From Thalassobius sp002708925 (GTDB lineage: Bacteria > Pseudomonadota > Alphaproteobacteria > Rhodobacterales > Rhodobacteraceae), in NCBI RefSeq assembly GCF_049803795.1, contig NZ_JBNAGJ010000008.1:88767-152766 (forward strand): a stretch of 64,000 bases of DNA, in the 5' to 3' direction. The position numbers and the translations under genes are program-made. Below, piece by piece: positions 26,201 through 34,807 of this stretch (position 1 is the stretch's first letter; the number at the start of each line of letters is the position of its first letter). Under the pieces are notes generated by a model, which was not told the origin of the DNA, did no database searches, and saw nothing but the letters and a program-made list of their open reading frames with translations.

Positions 26201-26783
26201 GCGCCCTGCCGCGTTTGATCGCTTCGTCAATGTCCTGGCCCAGCACGAATTGCTGGCCCAGTTCCTTCATCGCGCGCGCCACGGCGGACCGGATCACCGG
26301 CTCGCCCAGGCGTTTGATCGCGCCGTGCAGCGTGGCAGCAATCCCCGGCGTTTCGTCCTCTTTCAGCACCTTGCCCGTCAGCATCAGCGCCCAAGTCGAG
26401 GCATTCACCAACGAGGACGAGGATTTCCCCAGATGCGCCCCCCATTCCGAGGGGGCGATCTTATCCTCGATCAGCTCATCAATGGTTTCGCGGTCCGGCA
26501 CGCGCAGCAGCGCCTCGGCCAGACACATCAGGGCGATACCCTCTTTGGTGGACAGCCCGTATTCGGACAAGAAGACCTCCATCAGCCCCACCTCATTGCC
26601 CGAGCGAATGCGGCGGACGAAATCCACGGCGCGGGCAAACCCGCTTTGACGCATCGAGGCCGCCGGCGCGCATTCCGCCGTCAAATCGGCCAGAACCTCG
26701 GCCTCGGGGCGGTGATGGGCCGCGCGCAGGGCGCTGCGCAAAACGGTCAGATCAGAAGTGTGGTTCGGGGGCAAATCGGCCAT
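23277..26783 (-). CDS. putA: Bifunctional proline dehydrogenase / 1-pyrroline-5-carboxylate dehydrogenase
   Basis: A 1168-residue PutA that oxidises proline to glutamate. The N-terminal half holds the FAD-dependent proline dehydrogenase barrel (LVKGAYWDSEIKRAQ, YAPVGAHRDLLAYLVRR). The C-terminal half holds the aldehyde dehydrogenase with ETGGLNAM and the catalytic cysteine C810 in AGQRCSAL, then a short tail domain. The ribbon-helix-helix DNA-binding domain of E. coli PutA (1320 residues) is absent. Control probably falls to the divergent Lrp-type gene. ATG at 26783 is preferred, since the 33 upstream codons do not look like PutA and gagaaag precedes this ATG. Confidence 0.94.
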   Translation of the reverse strand: MADLPPNHTSDLTVLRSALRAAHHRPEAEVLADLTAECAPAASMRQSGFARAVDFVRRIRSGNEVGLMEVFLSEYGLSTKEGIALMCLAEALLRVPDRETIDELIEDKIAPSEWGAHLGKSSSSLVNASTWALMLTGKVLKEDETPGIAATLHGAIKRLGEPVIRSAVARAMKELGQQFVLGQDIDEAIKRGRARAKQGYTFSYDMLGEAALTARDAAKYHAAYLAAIKRLGKEARAQDIRDNPGISIKLSALHPRYELGQHDRVMTELTAATLELALAAKQANMGLNIDAEEADRLDLSLDVIQAVLSDPRLAGWDGFGVVVQAYGKRAPYALDWLYALAQRLDRKIMVRLVKGAYWDSEIKRAQVEGLEVFPVYTRKQATDVAYLCCAAKLLRMTDRIYPQFATHNAHSVATILQMANGQPFEFQRLHGMGEGLHDIVKQDAGTRCRIYAPVGAHRDLLAYLVRRLLENGANSSFVNQIVDEDVAPAEVVADPFEALQALGGQPGPGVLAPGDLFAPERRNACGWDLHDALDLERVQAARARFATYHWQGGALMVSPSETGAARAVINPALPQDTVGQLREATPAEAAQALADAAPWDAPVARRAGILNTAADLYEAHFGELFALLAREAGKTPNDAISELREAVDFLRYYAAQAAGLEAPACGVFTCISPWNFPLAIFTGQIAAALAAGNAVLAKPAEATSLIAHRATQLLHQAGVPLTALQLLPGQGAELGPVLTGSARVNGVCFTGSTATAQRIQRAMASGTPSEAVLIAETGGLNAMIVDSTALPEQAVRDIVASAFQSAGQRCSALRCLYIQEDIAGTLLPMLFGAMDELAMGNPWDLATDVGPVIDARAQADFTDYIAQARARGDVLKQLDAPTAGHFIAPTVIRVDGIAALEREIFGPVLHVATFKASQIDAVVDAVNATGYGLTFGLHTRIDSRVEQVCARIRVGNLYVNRNQIGAIVGSQPFGGEGLSGTGPKAGGPAYLPRFTRPVRVAHPLVAGASLTQDRVNAALSGLAEEAPVRLSAQDLPGPTGESNRLSVFGRGLVLCLGPSADDAAQQVRIARENGCPALAIAPGVPAAMGLNGVLPRALLAHLPGLALVALWSEDEDVAQARQALAARQGALVGLSTGQDLAARCRLERHICIDTTAAGGNAQLLAASG

Positions 26784-26907
26784 GGTGCGCTCTTTCTCTG
26801 GACTGCGGCCAGAATAGCAGATGCGCGCAGGTCGGTTTTCCTGTATATCCGAAATCAAAGGCCATACTTCCCGAAAAACCACAAATATACGGACCTATGA
26901 TAAAGAA

Positions 26908-27372
26908 ATGACCGATTATACCGACGATCTGGACCGCATAGACCGGCGCATTCTACAAGTCCTGTCCACGCAGGGGCGCATTCCGGTGACGGAATTGGCG
27001 CGGCAGGTGGGCCTGTCCAAAAGCCCCTGCCAGGTACGATTGAAACGGCTTCAGGATGAGCGTTACATTCAGGGGTTTCGCGCCGTTCTGAACGCCGAGA
27101 AACTGGGGCTGGAACATGTCGCCTTTGCAGAGGTCAAGCTGACCGACACCACGGAAAAAGCTCTCGGTGCCTTTAACACCGCCGTTCTGAACGTCCCCGA
27201 AATCGAGCAATGCCACATGATCGCGGGCTCGTTCGATTACCTGCTGAAAATCCGCACGAAAGACATCCAGAGCTACCGGCGCGTGCTGGGCGAGGTGATT
27301 TCAGCCCTGCCTCATGTGGGCGCCACCTCGACCCATGTGTCGATGCAATCGGTCAAAGATAACGCGTTCTGA
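26908..27372 (+). CDS. putR: Lrp/AsnC-family regulator, probably PutR
   Basis: A 154-residue regulator with an N-terminal helix-turn-helix (RIPVTELARQVGLSKSPCQVRLKRLQDE) and a C-terminal ligand-binding RAM domain. It is divergent from putA across a 124-bp gap. In alphaproteobacteria the equivalent gene activates putA in response to proline, so this role is likely. The AT-rich centre of the gap (around 26840-26905) is the likely operator region. ATG 26908, after taaagaa, begins the conserved part. Confidence 0.88.
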   Translation: MTDYTDDLDRIDRRILQVLSTQGRIPVTELARQVGLSKSPCQVRLKRLQDERYIQGFRAVLNAEKLGLEHVAFAEVKLTDTTEKALGAFNTAVLNVPEIEQCHMIAGSFDYLLKIRTKDIQSYRRVLGEVISALPHVGATSTHVSMQSVKDNAF

Positions 27373-27374
27373 AC

Positions 27375-29210
27375 CTACTCTACGTCGCCGATCGTGCGTT
27401 TATGCGCGTCTACCTCGGCTTCGAAGGCCTGCTGCGCCTCCAGGGTTTCGCGCACCGCCGCGCCCGGTCTGCGGGCAGTCACGTCATCCAGCACCAGTTG
27501 GTTGATCGCGCACCACATCGGATAGCTGACCCAGCCGTGGTGATCCTTGATCGCGGTATCCAGCGCGCGCACATTCCAGAACGGGCTGCGGGACGAGGCC
27601 ACGGAAATCCGGTTCTTCTGATACGGCAGCCATAGCGAGTGCCGCCACTGAACCGAGGCCGGATTGCGCCCGGCCGCCACGTTGGGGATCGCCTTGAATC
27701 GTTCATCCAGGCCGTAATCCCAATAGCCATCCTGACTGCGCGTGCCGGACTGCAAGTGCTTGTCCACCTGGTATTGCCGCGCCTGGGTCAGCCAGCCGCT
27801 GGCGTCGGTGCACCAGGACGCATCGGGGATCATGCTGTCCGCATAGGACGGGTGCCGCCCGATCCCCTGATTGACGCTGAATTCATGCGACGCCCCCACC
27901 GGAGGCCCGGCCAGACGTTCACGCGGATAGACGCCCTCGGCATCCGTTTCCTTCTGCGTGCGGGTATAGAGCGGGTTCAGATGGCCGATGGTGCGGTATT
28001 GTTCGCGCCCCTCAAAGCCAGCGACCCGCCGCGCCAGAGGAAACAGCGTGCCCGTCGCAAAATCGCTACGCGGCCGGCGCCCGCGGGTTTCGATCCCGTG
28101 CCATTTGGGCGTCGAGGTCATCGAGATATAGATCGGCCGCTGATCGCTGGGATACATGTTCTGCCATTTGGCCAGCTTGCGCTGAAAATCGCGGTCCTGA
28201 TTGTAATACCCCGCGACCACCTGATGCTGATCGTCGCTCAGCCCCGCGTGGCGGCGTTCTTGCCGCTGGATCGCGGTCCAGTTCTGGGCCTGCGTGGCCG
28301 GATTCAGCAACACCACCAGATCCCCGATCAACGGATCCATCCGCGCGCCGTTCCTGCGCATCGGGTGATTATCAATGGCCTGCTCTGCATAGCCGCGCAT
28401 CAGGTTGGTCATCATGTTGCCGCCAAAGGAATGGGCAAAGACCAGCATCTTATCGGCCTTGGCATTGCCCGGCATCAAATGCAGCGGCCCCTGCACGCCC
28501 CGCAACACCCAATCCAGGGCCGAGCCCGCCCCCTGCCCCAGCCGCGTGCTGGCGTCCTTGCGGTCCCAGACCGTTGGAATAGCCCCGATGGCAAAGGGAT
28601 TCATGCCGCCCTCAATCGACAGGACCGGCTCGTTGAAGGACCGGCCGCGCCAGCCCACGAACACCCCCGTCAAAGAGGCATTGCAGTAATCCCCCCGCTC
28701 GATACAGCGCGAATTCAGCGCGGCGCGGGTATAGCCCAGCACCATCCGCAGCTTCAGCACATCCGCGTCCCGCACTGCCGCATCGTGCCGCCAGCCGTGC
28801 ACATAAGTCACCACCACATTCTGCAAGCCCGCGCGCCCCTTGGCCTTTAGCTGCGCGCGCAGGGCCTGCATCTGCCCGGTGGTGACCTCGTGCTGCCCGG
28901 CGGCCAGTTCGACAAAGGCCAGATCGTAGCGGTCCGGCTCGGTCAGAGAGCGGCTGGCCTCGTTGGCCAGATCGGTCCAGCCTTTGGGCGCATCCCTGGG
29001 ATCGGGCGCGGGCAGAACATGCCCCTGATAGCTGCACCGCACCCGCGCGCGCAGATCGGCGCGCCCTTCTTTGTTGCGTTTACCCAGATCAATGTCGCCC
29101 TGCTGGCAGGCCTGGTCCTGCGGCGCTCCGGTACGATGGACTTTCCCCGCCTGGGTGCAACCAACCGTTCCGAATGCGGCCAAAACCGCCAATACGCGCA
29201 AAATCCCCAT
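27375..29210 (-). CDS. Predicted lipoprotein with alpha/beta-hydrolase-like fold, function unknown
   Basis: About 611 residues. The N-terminus MGILRVLAVLAAFGTVGC is a lipoprotein signal with the lipobox cysteine at residue 18. A hydrolase core is suggested by VVTYVHGWRHDA (oxyanion-type HGW) and the nucleophile motif FAHSFGGN. I recognise no named family. The large C-terminal part contains YPMWCAINQLVLDDV and no known domain. Its start could also be farther upstream. It converges on putR with only two bases between, and is divergent from hisB, whose start is 150 bp away. Esterase or lipase activity is possible but unproven. Confidence 0.7.
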   Translation of the reverse strand: MGILRVLAVLAAFGTVGCTQAGKVHRTGAPQDQACQQGDIDLGKRNKEGRADLRARVRCSYQGHVLPAPDPRDAPKGWTDLANEASRSLTEPDRYDLAFVELAAGQHEVTTGQMQALRAQLKAKGRAGLQNVVVTYVHGWRHDAAVRDADVLKLRMVLGYTRAALNSRCIERGDYCNASLTGVFVGWRGRSFNEPVLSIEGGMNPFAIGAIPTVWDRKDASTRLGQGAGSALDWVLRGVQGPLHLMPGNAKADKMLVFAHSFGGNMMTNLMRGYAEQAIDNHPMRRNGARMDPLIGDLVVLLNPATQAQNWTAIQRQERRHAGLSDDQHQVVAGYYNQDRDFQRKLAKWQNMYPSDQRPIYISMTSTPKWHGIETRGRRPRSDFATGTLFPLARRVAGFEGREQYRTIGHLNPLYTRTQKETDAEGVYPRERLAGPPVGASHEFSVNQGIGRHPSYADSMIPDASWCTDASGWLTQARQYQVDKHLQSGTRSQDGYWDYGLDERFKAIPNVAAGRNPASVQWRHSLWLPYQKNRISVASSRSPFWNVRALDTAIKDHHGWVSYPMWCAINQLVLDDVTARRPGAAVRETLEAQQAFEAEVDAHKRTIGDVE

Positions 29211-29359
29211 AGCGACCCTCAAGAAACACGAAATTGAAAAATATCTTCGCCGTAAGCTAGCGTATCCGGGGCGCCTCACCAAGGATTAACCGCCGCTTTG
29301 CCATCTTGGAAACGCGCCGCGCCCAGCCTATAAGAGCCGCGACAGACTTGGAGAGCGAC

Positions 29360-29947
29360 ATGCGCACAGCCACGATCACCCGCAAAACCGCCGAGACAGA
29401 CATCCGTGTCACGGTGAATCTGGATGGCACCGGAGCCTATGACAACCAGACCGGCGTGGGCTTTTTTGACCACATGCTGGACCAGCTGGCGCGCCACTCG
29501 CTGATTGATTTCACCATCCGCGCGCAGGGCGATTACCACATCGACGATCACCACACGGTCGAGGATACCGGCATTGCCCTGGGGCAGGCCCTGGCGCAGG
29601 CTTTGGGCGATAAAAAGGGCATCCGGCGCTATGGCGAATGTCACCTGCCGATGGATGACGCTCAGGTGCGCTGCGCGCTGGATCTGTCGGCGCGGCCCTA
29701 TCTGATCTGGAACGTGGACTTTACCGCCCCCAAGATCGGCACGTTTGACACCGAATTGGTGCGCGAATTCTTTCAGGCTTTCAGCACCCATGGCGGGATC
29801 ACCCTGCATGTGGATCAGTTGCACGGGTTCAATGCCCACCACGTGGCCGAGGCGGCGTTCAAATCCGTGGCCCGCGCCCTGCGTCTGGCCGTGGAAACCG
29901 ACCCGCGCAAGGCCGATGCCATTCCTTCCACCAAGGGGGCGCTGTAA
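29360..29947 (+). CDS. hisB: Imidazoleglycerol-phosphate dehydratase
   Basis: A 195-residue enzyme for the sixth step of histidine synthesis (imidazole glycerol phosphate to imidazole acetol phosphate). Metal-binding signatures are present: FFDHMLDQLARH, DDHHTVEDTG, and near the C-terminus NAHHVAEAAFK. ATG 29360, after ggagagcgac, fits the conserved start MRTATITRKTAETD. This is the monofunctional form without a phosphatase domain. hisH begins at the next base after the stop. Confidence 0.95.
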   Translation: MRTATITRKTAETDIRVTVNLDGTGAYDNQTGVGFFDHMLDQLARHSLIDFTIRAQGDYHIDDHHTVEDTGIALGQALAQALGDKKGIRRYGECHLPMDDAQVRCALDLSARPYLIWNVDFTAPKIGTFDTELVREFFQAFSTHGGITLHVDQLHGFNAHHVAEAAFKSVARALRLAVETDPRKADAIPSTKGAL

Positions 29948-30586
29948 ATGACCACGGTCATTGTGGATTACGAGAGCGGGAACCTGCACTCGGCCGAGAA
30001 GGCATTCCAACGCATGGCAAATGAGACCGGCGCGGGCGAGGTGATCGTCACCTCGGACCCCGAGCTGATCCGCCGCGCCGATCGCATCGTGCTGCCCGGT
30101 GACGGGGCGTTTCCTGCGTGCCGCGCCGCCCTGTTCGATCATCGCGGTGTGTTCGAGGCAATGGAAGAGGTGGTGATCCGTCAGGGCAAGCCCTTCCTGG
30201 GGATTTGCATCGGGATGCAGATGCTGGCCACCCGCGGGCTGGAATATACCGAAACGCCTGGGTTTGACTGGATCGGCGGGGACGTGGACAAGATCACACC
30301 CTCTGATGACAGCCTGAAAGTGCCCCATATGGGCTGGAACGATCTGGTGATCGACACGGACCATCCGGTGTTCGACGGGATCGAGACAGGCAATCACGCC
30401 TATTTCGTGCATTCCTATCACTTCAAGGTGGCCAATCCCGCGCATCTGCTGGCGCATGTGGACTATGCCGGGCAGATCACCGCCATCGTCGGGCGCGACA
30501 ATCTGGTGGGGATGCAATTCCACCCAGAGAAAAGCCAGAAAACCGGCCTGCACATGATCGCGAACTTCCTGAACTGGGCGCCTTAA
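29948..30586 (+). CDS. hisH: Imidazole glycerol phosphate synthase, glutaminase subunit
   Basis: A 212-residue class I glutamine amidotransferase. The catalytic cysteine is in FLGICIGMQML and the His-Glu pair in FHPEKSQ. It makes ammonia for HisF, which is encoded about 9 kb downstream. It is immediately coupled to hisB. Its stop codon shares bases with the converging DUF2147 gene. Confidence 0.95.
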   Translation: MTTVIVDYESGNLHSAEKAFQRMANETGAGEVIVTSDPELIRRADRIVLPGDGAFPACRAALFDHRGVFEAMEEVVIRQGKPFLGICIGMQMLATRGLEYTETPGFDWIGGDVDKITPSDDSLKVPHMGWNDLVIDTDHPVFDGIETGNHAYFVHSYHFKVANPAHLLAHVDYAGQITAIVGRDNLVGMQFHPEKSQKTGLHMIANFLNWAP

Positions 30587-30969
30587 TCCACCACTCGCGT
30601 CCAGGTCTGGTTCTGGCAGATCGGCCCGATGCAGCCGCTGACGGTCAGGGTGTTCTGCGCCAGCCGCAACCTGGCCTTGAACGTCAGATCGCGCAGCGGC
30701 AGCCATCCCGTCCCCGCATAAGACCCATCCGGCTGCGGGCGCACATCCCAGAAGATCCGCCGCCCCACATTGGGGGTAATCACCGGCGCGCCGCTGCGAT
30801 CGAAGGCCCGGATGATCGTGCCGCACAGCGCTCCGGCGCAGGGTTCGGCCCTGACATGCGCCACCTGCCCCTTGGCGTCGGGCTTTGTCAGCCACAGCCC
30901 CTCCAGAGGATCGGCCCGCAGCGTTCCCGCCAGCCCCATAAACAAAACCGCATAAAAAAGACGCCGCAT
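30583..30969 (-). CDS. DUF2147 secreted protein (copy 1)
   Basis: A 128-residue protein with a signal peptide (MRRLFYAVLFMGLAGTLRA) and the DUF2147 pattern DPLEGLWLTKP, then VSGCIGPICQNQTWTRV near the C-terminus. It is antisense to the his genes and overlaps the hisH stop by four bases. It is paralogous to the next gene. The cysteines at CAGALCG and CIGPIC could form disulfides in the periplasm. The function is unknown. Confidence 0.82.
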   Translation of the reverse strand: MRRLFYAVLFMGLAGTLRADPLEGLWLTKPDAKGQVAHVRAEPCAGALCGTIIRAFDRSGAPVITPNVGRRIFWDVRPQPDGSYAGTGWLPLRDLTFKARLRLAQNTLTVSGCIGPICQNQTWTRVVD

Positions 30970-31076
30970 GACCCAAGATACCCTTTGAACTGTCCTACGG
31001 CGCCCATCCTAACACATCGACTGTAACGGCCAGCTATCACAAAGCCGTTTCCCCCGGCGCAGGGGCGCTGATGCCT

Positions 31077-31460
31077 TTATTTCACGCGGCTCCAGGTCTG
31101 TTTCTTGCAAATCGGGCCGATGCAGCCCTTCACCTTCAGCGCATTTCCAGACATGTCCATCTTTGAGCTATAGACCTTATCCTTGGACGGCTGCCAGATC
31201 TTGCCGTCGCGATAGGCCCCGCCGCCCTTGGGCTGCATGTCCCAGACCAGCTTTTTCCCGATATTGGGCGAGCTGTATTCCCCGCTGGCATTGAACGTCC
31301 GCGAGATCACGCCGCAGATCGCCGCGCCGCATTTAGAGATGGTCACATGGGCATAGGCGCCATCATCCACCTGAGTTTTCCAGATCCCCTCGACCGGATC
31401 GGCCAGCGCCGCCCCCGCCATCAGAACCGAGGCCGCAGCGGCCAGAACAAGCGTTTTCAT
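31077..31460 (-). CDS. DUF2147 secreted protein (copy 2)
   Basis: A 127-residue protein with a signal peptide (MKTLVLAAAASVLMAGAALA) and the same layout as copy 1: DPVEGIWKTQV, CGAAICG, KGCIGPICKKQTWSRVK. It starts after a strong ggagg site at 31460; longer in-frame readings upstream do not look coding. The two copies are about half identical by eye, so the duplication is not recent. The 107-bp gap to copy 1 shows no clear terminator. Confidence 0.85.
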   Translation of the reverse strand: MKTLVLAAAASVLMAGAALADPVEGIWKTQVDDGAYAHVTISKCGAAICGVISRTFNASGEYSSPNIGKKLVWDMQPKGGGAYRDGKIWQPSKDKVYSSKMDMSGNALKVKGCIGPICKKQTWSRVK

Positions 31461-31615
31461 CAGATTACCTCCCTGAATGTGCCCCGATCCTGACCCGCCC
31501 AGGCGATTCCGATCAAGCCTGACATGACGGAAGCCCCCAACCGGCGGCAGAAAGTTGCAATTCCCCGCCACCCGTGCAAAACCGCGCGCAGCATAGTCAC
31601 AGAAAGGCCCGGACC

Positions 31616-32338
31616 ATGATCCTCTATCCCGCGATTGACCTGAAGGACGGCAATGCCGTGCGCCTGTACAAAGGCGAGATGGAGCAGGCCACCGTTTTCA
31701 ACGAAAACCCCGCCGCCCAGGCGCTGGAGTTCGTGAACGCTGGCTGCGAATGGTTGCATCTGGTCGATCTGAACGGCGCTTTCGCAGGCGAGCCCGTGAA
31801 TGCGCAACCCGTCGAGGAAATCCTGGCCCAGACCAAAGTGCCGGCCCAGCTGGGCGGCGGCATCCGCGACATGGCCACGATCGAGCGCTGGCTGTCCAAG
31901 GGGCTGCAACGCGTCATTCTGGGCACGGTGGCTGTCGAAAACCCCGATCTGGTGCGCCAGGCCTGCCGCGAATTCCCCGGTCACGTCGCCGTGGGCATTG
32001 ACGCACGCGGCGGCATGGTCGCCACCAAGGGCTGGGCCGAGGACACCAACGTCACCGCCACCGATCTGGCCAAATCCTTCGAGGACGCGGGCGTGGCCGC
32101 CATCATCTACACCGACATCAACCGCGACGGCGCGATGCAGGGCCCCAACGTGGCCGAAACCGCAGCCCTGGCCAATGCCGTGTCGATCCCGGTGATTGCC
32201 TCGGGCGGGGTGTCCTCGCTGGAGGATCTGCGCGCCCTCAAATCCTGCGGCGCGCCGCTGAACGGTGCCATTTCGGGCCGCGCCCTATACGATGGCGCGA
32301 TTGATCTGGCCGAGGCGCTGGCCCTGCTCAAAGCCTGA
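31616..32338 (+). CDS. hisA: Phosphoribosylformimino-5-aminoimidazole carboxamide ribotide isomerase
   Basis: A 240-residue TIM barrel catalysing the fourth step of histidine synthesis. Active-site regions YPAIDLKDG (catalytic Asp) and IIYTDINRDG (second Asp) are present, along with the phosphate-binding SGGVSS. ATG 31616 begins the conserved MILYPAIDLK. It is separated from hisH by the two antisense DUF2147 genes. Confidence 0.95.
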   Translation: MILYPAIDLKDGNAVRLYKGEMEQATVFNENPAAQALEFVNAGCEWLHLVDLNGAFAGEPVNAQPVEEILAQTKVPAQLGGGIRDMATIERWLSKGLQRVILGTVAVENPDLVRQACREFPGHVAVGIDARGGMVATKGWAEDTNVTATDLAKSFEDAGVAAIIYTDINRDGAMQGPNVAETAALANAVSIPVIASGGVSSLEDLRALKSCGAPLNGAISGRALYDGAIDLAEALALLKA

Positions 32339-32406
32339 TCCCCCCAGAGACCCGCCAGACAGCTTCGGTATCCAGCCTATGGTCTCGCTCTGAAAAGCGA
32401 ACTGAC

Positions 32407-33492
32407 ATGACCGATCTGCCCCCCACCCTGGCCCAATATGAAACGCGGGCCGAACAGGCCCTGCCCCCCGCCATCGCCGCCTATTTCCTGCGCGGCGCGG
32501 GGGCCGGGCACACGATGCAGCGCAACCGGGATGATCTGAACGCGGTCCAGATTGTGCCCTCGGTGCTGCGCGATCTGCGCGGCGGCCATACGCGGGTGCA
32601 GCTGCTGGGCCGCACGCTGGCGCATCCCATTCTGGTGGCTCCGATGGCCTATCAGACGCTTCTGCATCCTCAGGGCGAGGCCGGAACCGCCGCCGCCGCC
32701 ACCGCCCAAGAGGCCGGCATGGTGCTTAGCGCGCAGGCCGCGCAGCCCATGGCCGAGGTCCGTGCAGCCGGTGATGCCTGTCGCTGGTTTCAGCTGTATT
32801 GGATGGGCAGCCGCGCGGCGACGCTGACGCTGGCCTCTCGCGCTGCGCAGGCCGGTTTCGAGGCGCTGGTGCTGACCGTGGACGCGCCCGTCAGCGGCAT
32901 TCGGGACGCCGAAATCGAAACCCGGTTCCAGCTGCCCGACGGTCTGAGCGCGGTCAATCTGCACGATCTGCCCTCCCCTTCCTTTGCCCCCCTTACCGAG
33001 ACGGAATCGGCCCTGTTTGACCGTGTCGCCCATGTGCTGCCCCGCTGGGAGGACATCGCCTGGCTGTGCGAAAACGCCCCGCTGCCGGTGCTGCTTAAGG
33101 GGATTTTGACACCGCAGGACGCCCGGAATGCCATTCAGGCAGGCGCGGCGGGCGTCATCGTTTCCAACCACGGCGGGCGCGTTCTGGATGGCGCGCCCTC
33201 TGCCATTTCCGCCCTGCCCTCAGTGGTGCGCGCCGCCGGCGGGCATCCGGTGCTGATGGATGGCGGGCTGCGCCGCGGCGCCGATGTGTTCCGCGCGCTG
33301 GCCCTGGGCGCAAGCGCCGTTCTGGTGGGCCGCCCCGTTGCGCATGGTCTGGCCGTGGCCGGGGCTCAGGGCGTCAGCCACGTGCTGCGCCTGCTGCGCG
33401 ACGAGCTGGAGATCACCATGGCCCTGACCGGCTGTGCGCGCCTCGATCAGATCACCGGACAGACGGTCCGCGCGCCCTTCATGTCTTCTTGA
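32407..33492 (+). CDS. FMN-dependent alpha-hydroxy acid oxidase/dehydrogenase
   Basis: A 361-residue member of the lactate/glycolate oxidase family. The catalytic histidine and arginine are in VSNHGGRVLDG, FMN-binding regions PILVAPMAYQ and DGGLRRGADV are present, and LTVDAPVSG is the typical mid-barrel strand. The substrate (lactate, glycolate, mandelate or another 2-hydroxy acid) cannot be decided. It follows hisA by 68 bases but is not a histidine gene. Its last 14 bases overlap tonB tail to tail. Confidence 0.88.
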   Translation: MTDLPPTLAQYETRAEQALPPAIAAYFLRGAGAGHTMQRNRDDLNAVQIVPSVLRDLRGGHTRVQLLGRTLAHPILVAPMAYQTLLHPQGEAGTAAAATAQEAGMVLSAQAAQPMAEVRAAGDACRWFQLYWMGSRAATLTLASRAAQAGFEALVLTVDAPVSGIRDAEIETRFQLPDGLSAVNLHDLPSPSFAPLTETESALFDRVAHVLPRWEDIAWLCENAPLPVLLKGILTPQDARNAIQAGAAGVIVSNHGGRVLDGAPSAISALPSVVRAAGGHPVLMDGGLRRGADVFRALALGASAVLVGRPVAHGLAVAGAQGVSHVLRLLRDELEITMALTGCARLDQITGQTVRAPFMSS

Positions 33493-34329
33493 TCGAGTAG
33501 TTCAGCGGGATCATCAGCGTGAACTCGTCCCCGCTCAGATGCTGCGGCGGGGTGGGCAGTTTCTCCAACTGGTCGAACACGCTCAGCGCCGCCTGATCCA
33601 GCACCCGATTGCCCGAGCTTTGCTGAATTTCGCGCGCCAGGATTGCGCCGTATCGGTCAATCGTAAAGCGCACACGCACCTCGCCTTCGATGCCTTTTTT
33701 ACGGGCCTGGCTGGGGTATTTCTTGGCTTTTGCGATGCGCAGCACCACCGATTTCTGCCATTCGGAAATCTCTTGCAGCTCGTCCGCCGTCAGGCCCTCG
33801 CTGCTGGCCTGAGCCTTATCCGCCTGCGCCTGCACATCCACGCCCGACACCGACGCCTGCGAGGCATCCGCCGCCGTCGCCCCCAGCGCGGATGGCTGAT
33901 CGACCTGTTCCTCGACAAATTCCGAGGCTGCCTCATGCGCCTCGTCCTGCGTTTCCTCGGCCGGGTCCGGGCTGGCGATCCCGAATTTCAGCTCGTCATC
34001 GGTGACGTCATAGGGGGTCTGATTCAGGATCGGCTCGTCCGCAGCCTTGGCCGGGTCCACGGCCTCGGGGCTTTCGGTGACGGTAGGGGCCTCGTCCGAG
34101 GCGGCCATTTCAACGCTGTCCTCACCGGCTTCGGAGGGGGCGGCGATGATGTCGGACAGATCGAACATGATCGCGCCCTGAATGCCCGATTCCACCGGGC
34201 GCGTTTCCGGCTGCGCCTGCGGCGCGCGGGCCATCCAGGCGGCAGGCAGCCCGACATGCGCCCCCGCGCTGAGCACCACCGACAGCGCCGCGATCGGCCA
34301 CAGCCCGGCACCTTCGCGATAGGCCAGGC

Positions 34330-34333
<4 letters not shown>
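33479..34333 (-). CDS. tonB: TonB-type energy transducer
   Basis: A 284-residue protein with one N-terminal membrane anchor (LWPIAALSVVLSAGAHVGLPA), a long acidic Ala/Glu/Asp-rich periplasmic spacer (about 60-190), and a C-terminal TonB domain (YPSQARKKGIEGEVRVRFTIDRYG). The usual Pro-Lys/Pro-Glu spacer is replaced by an acidic one. It overlaps exbD by four bases and is the last gene of the minus-strand receptor-piuC-exbB-exbD-tonB operon. It energises the siderophore receptor encoded at 36439. Confidence 0.9.
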
Positions 34334-34803
<470 letters not shown>

Positions 34804-34807
34804 CGGA

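Noticed and set aside
25059..26900. Plus-strand frame of 613 codons opposite putA
   Set aside because: Antisense shadow of a firmly identified PutA, with no domain of its own.
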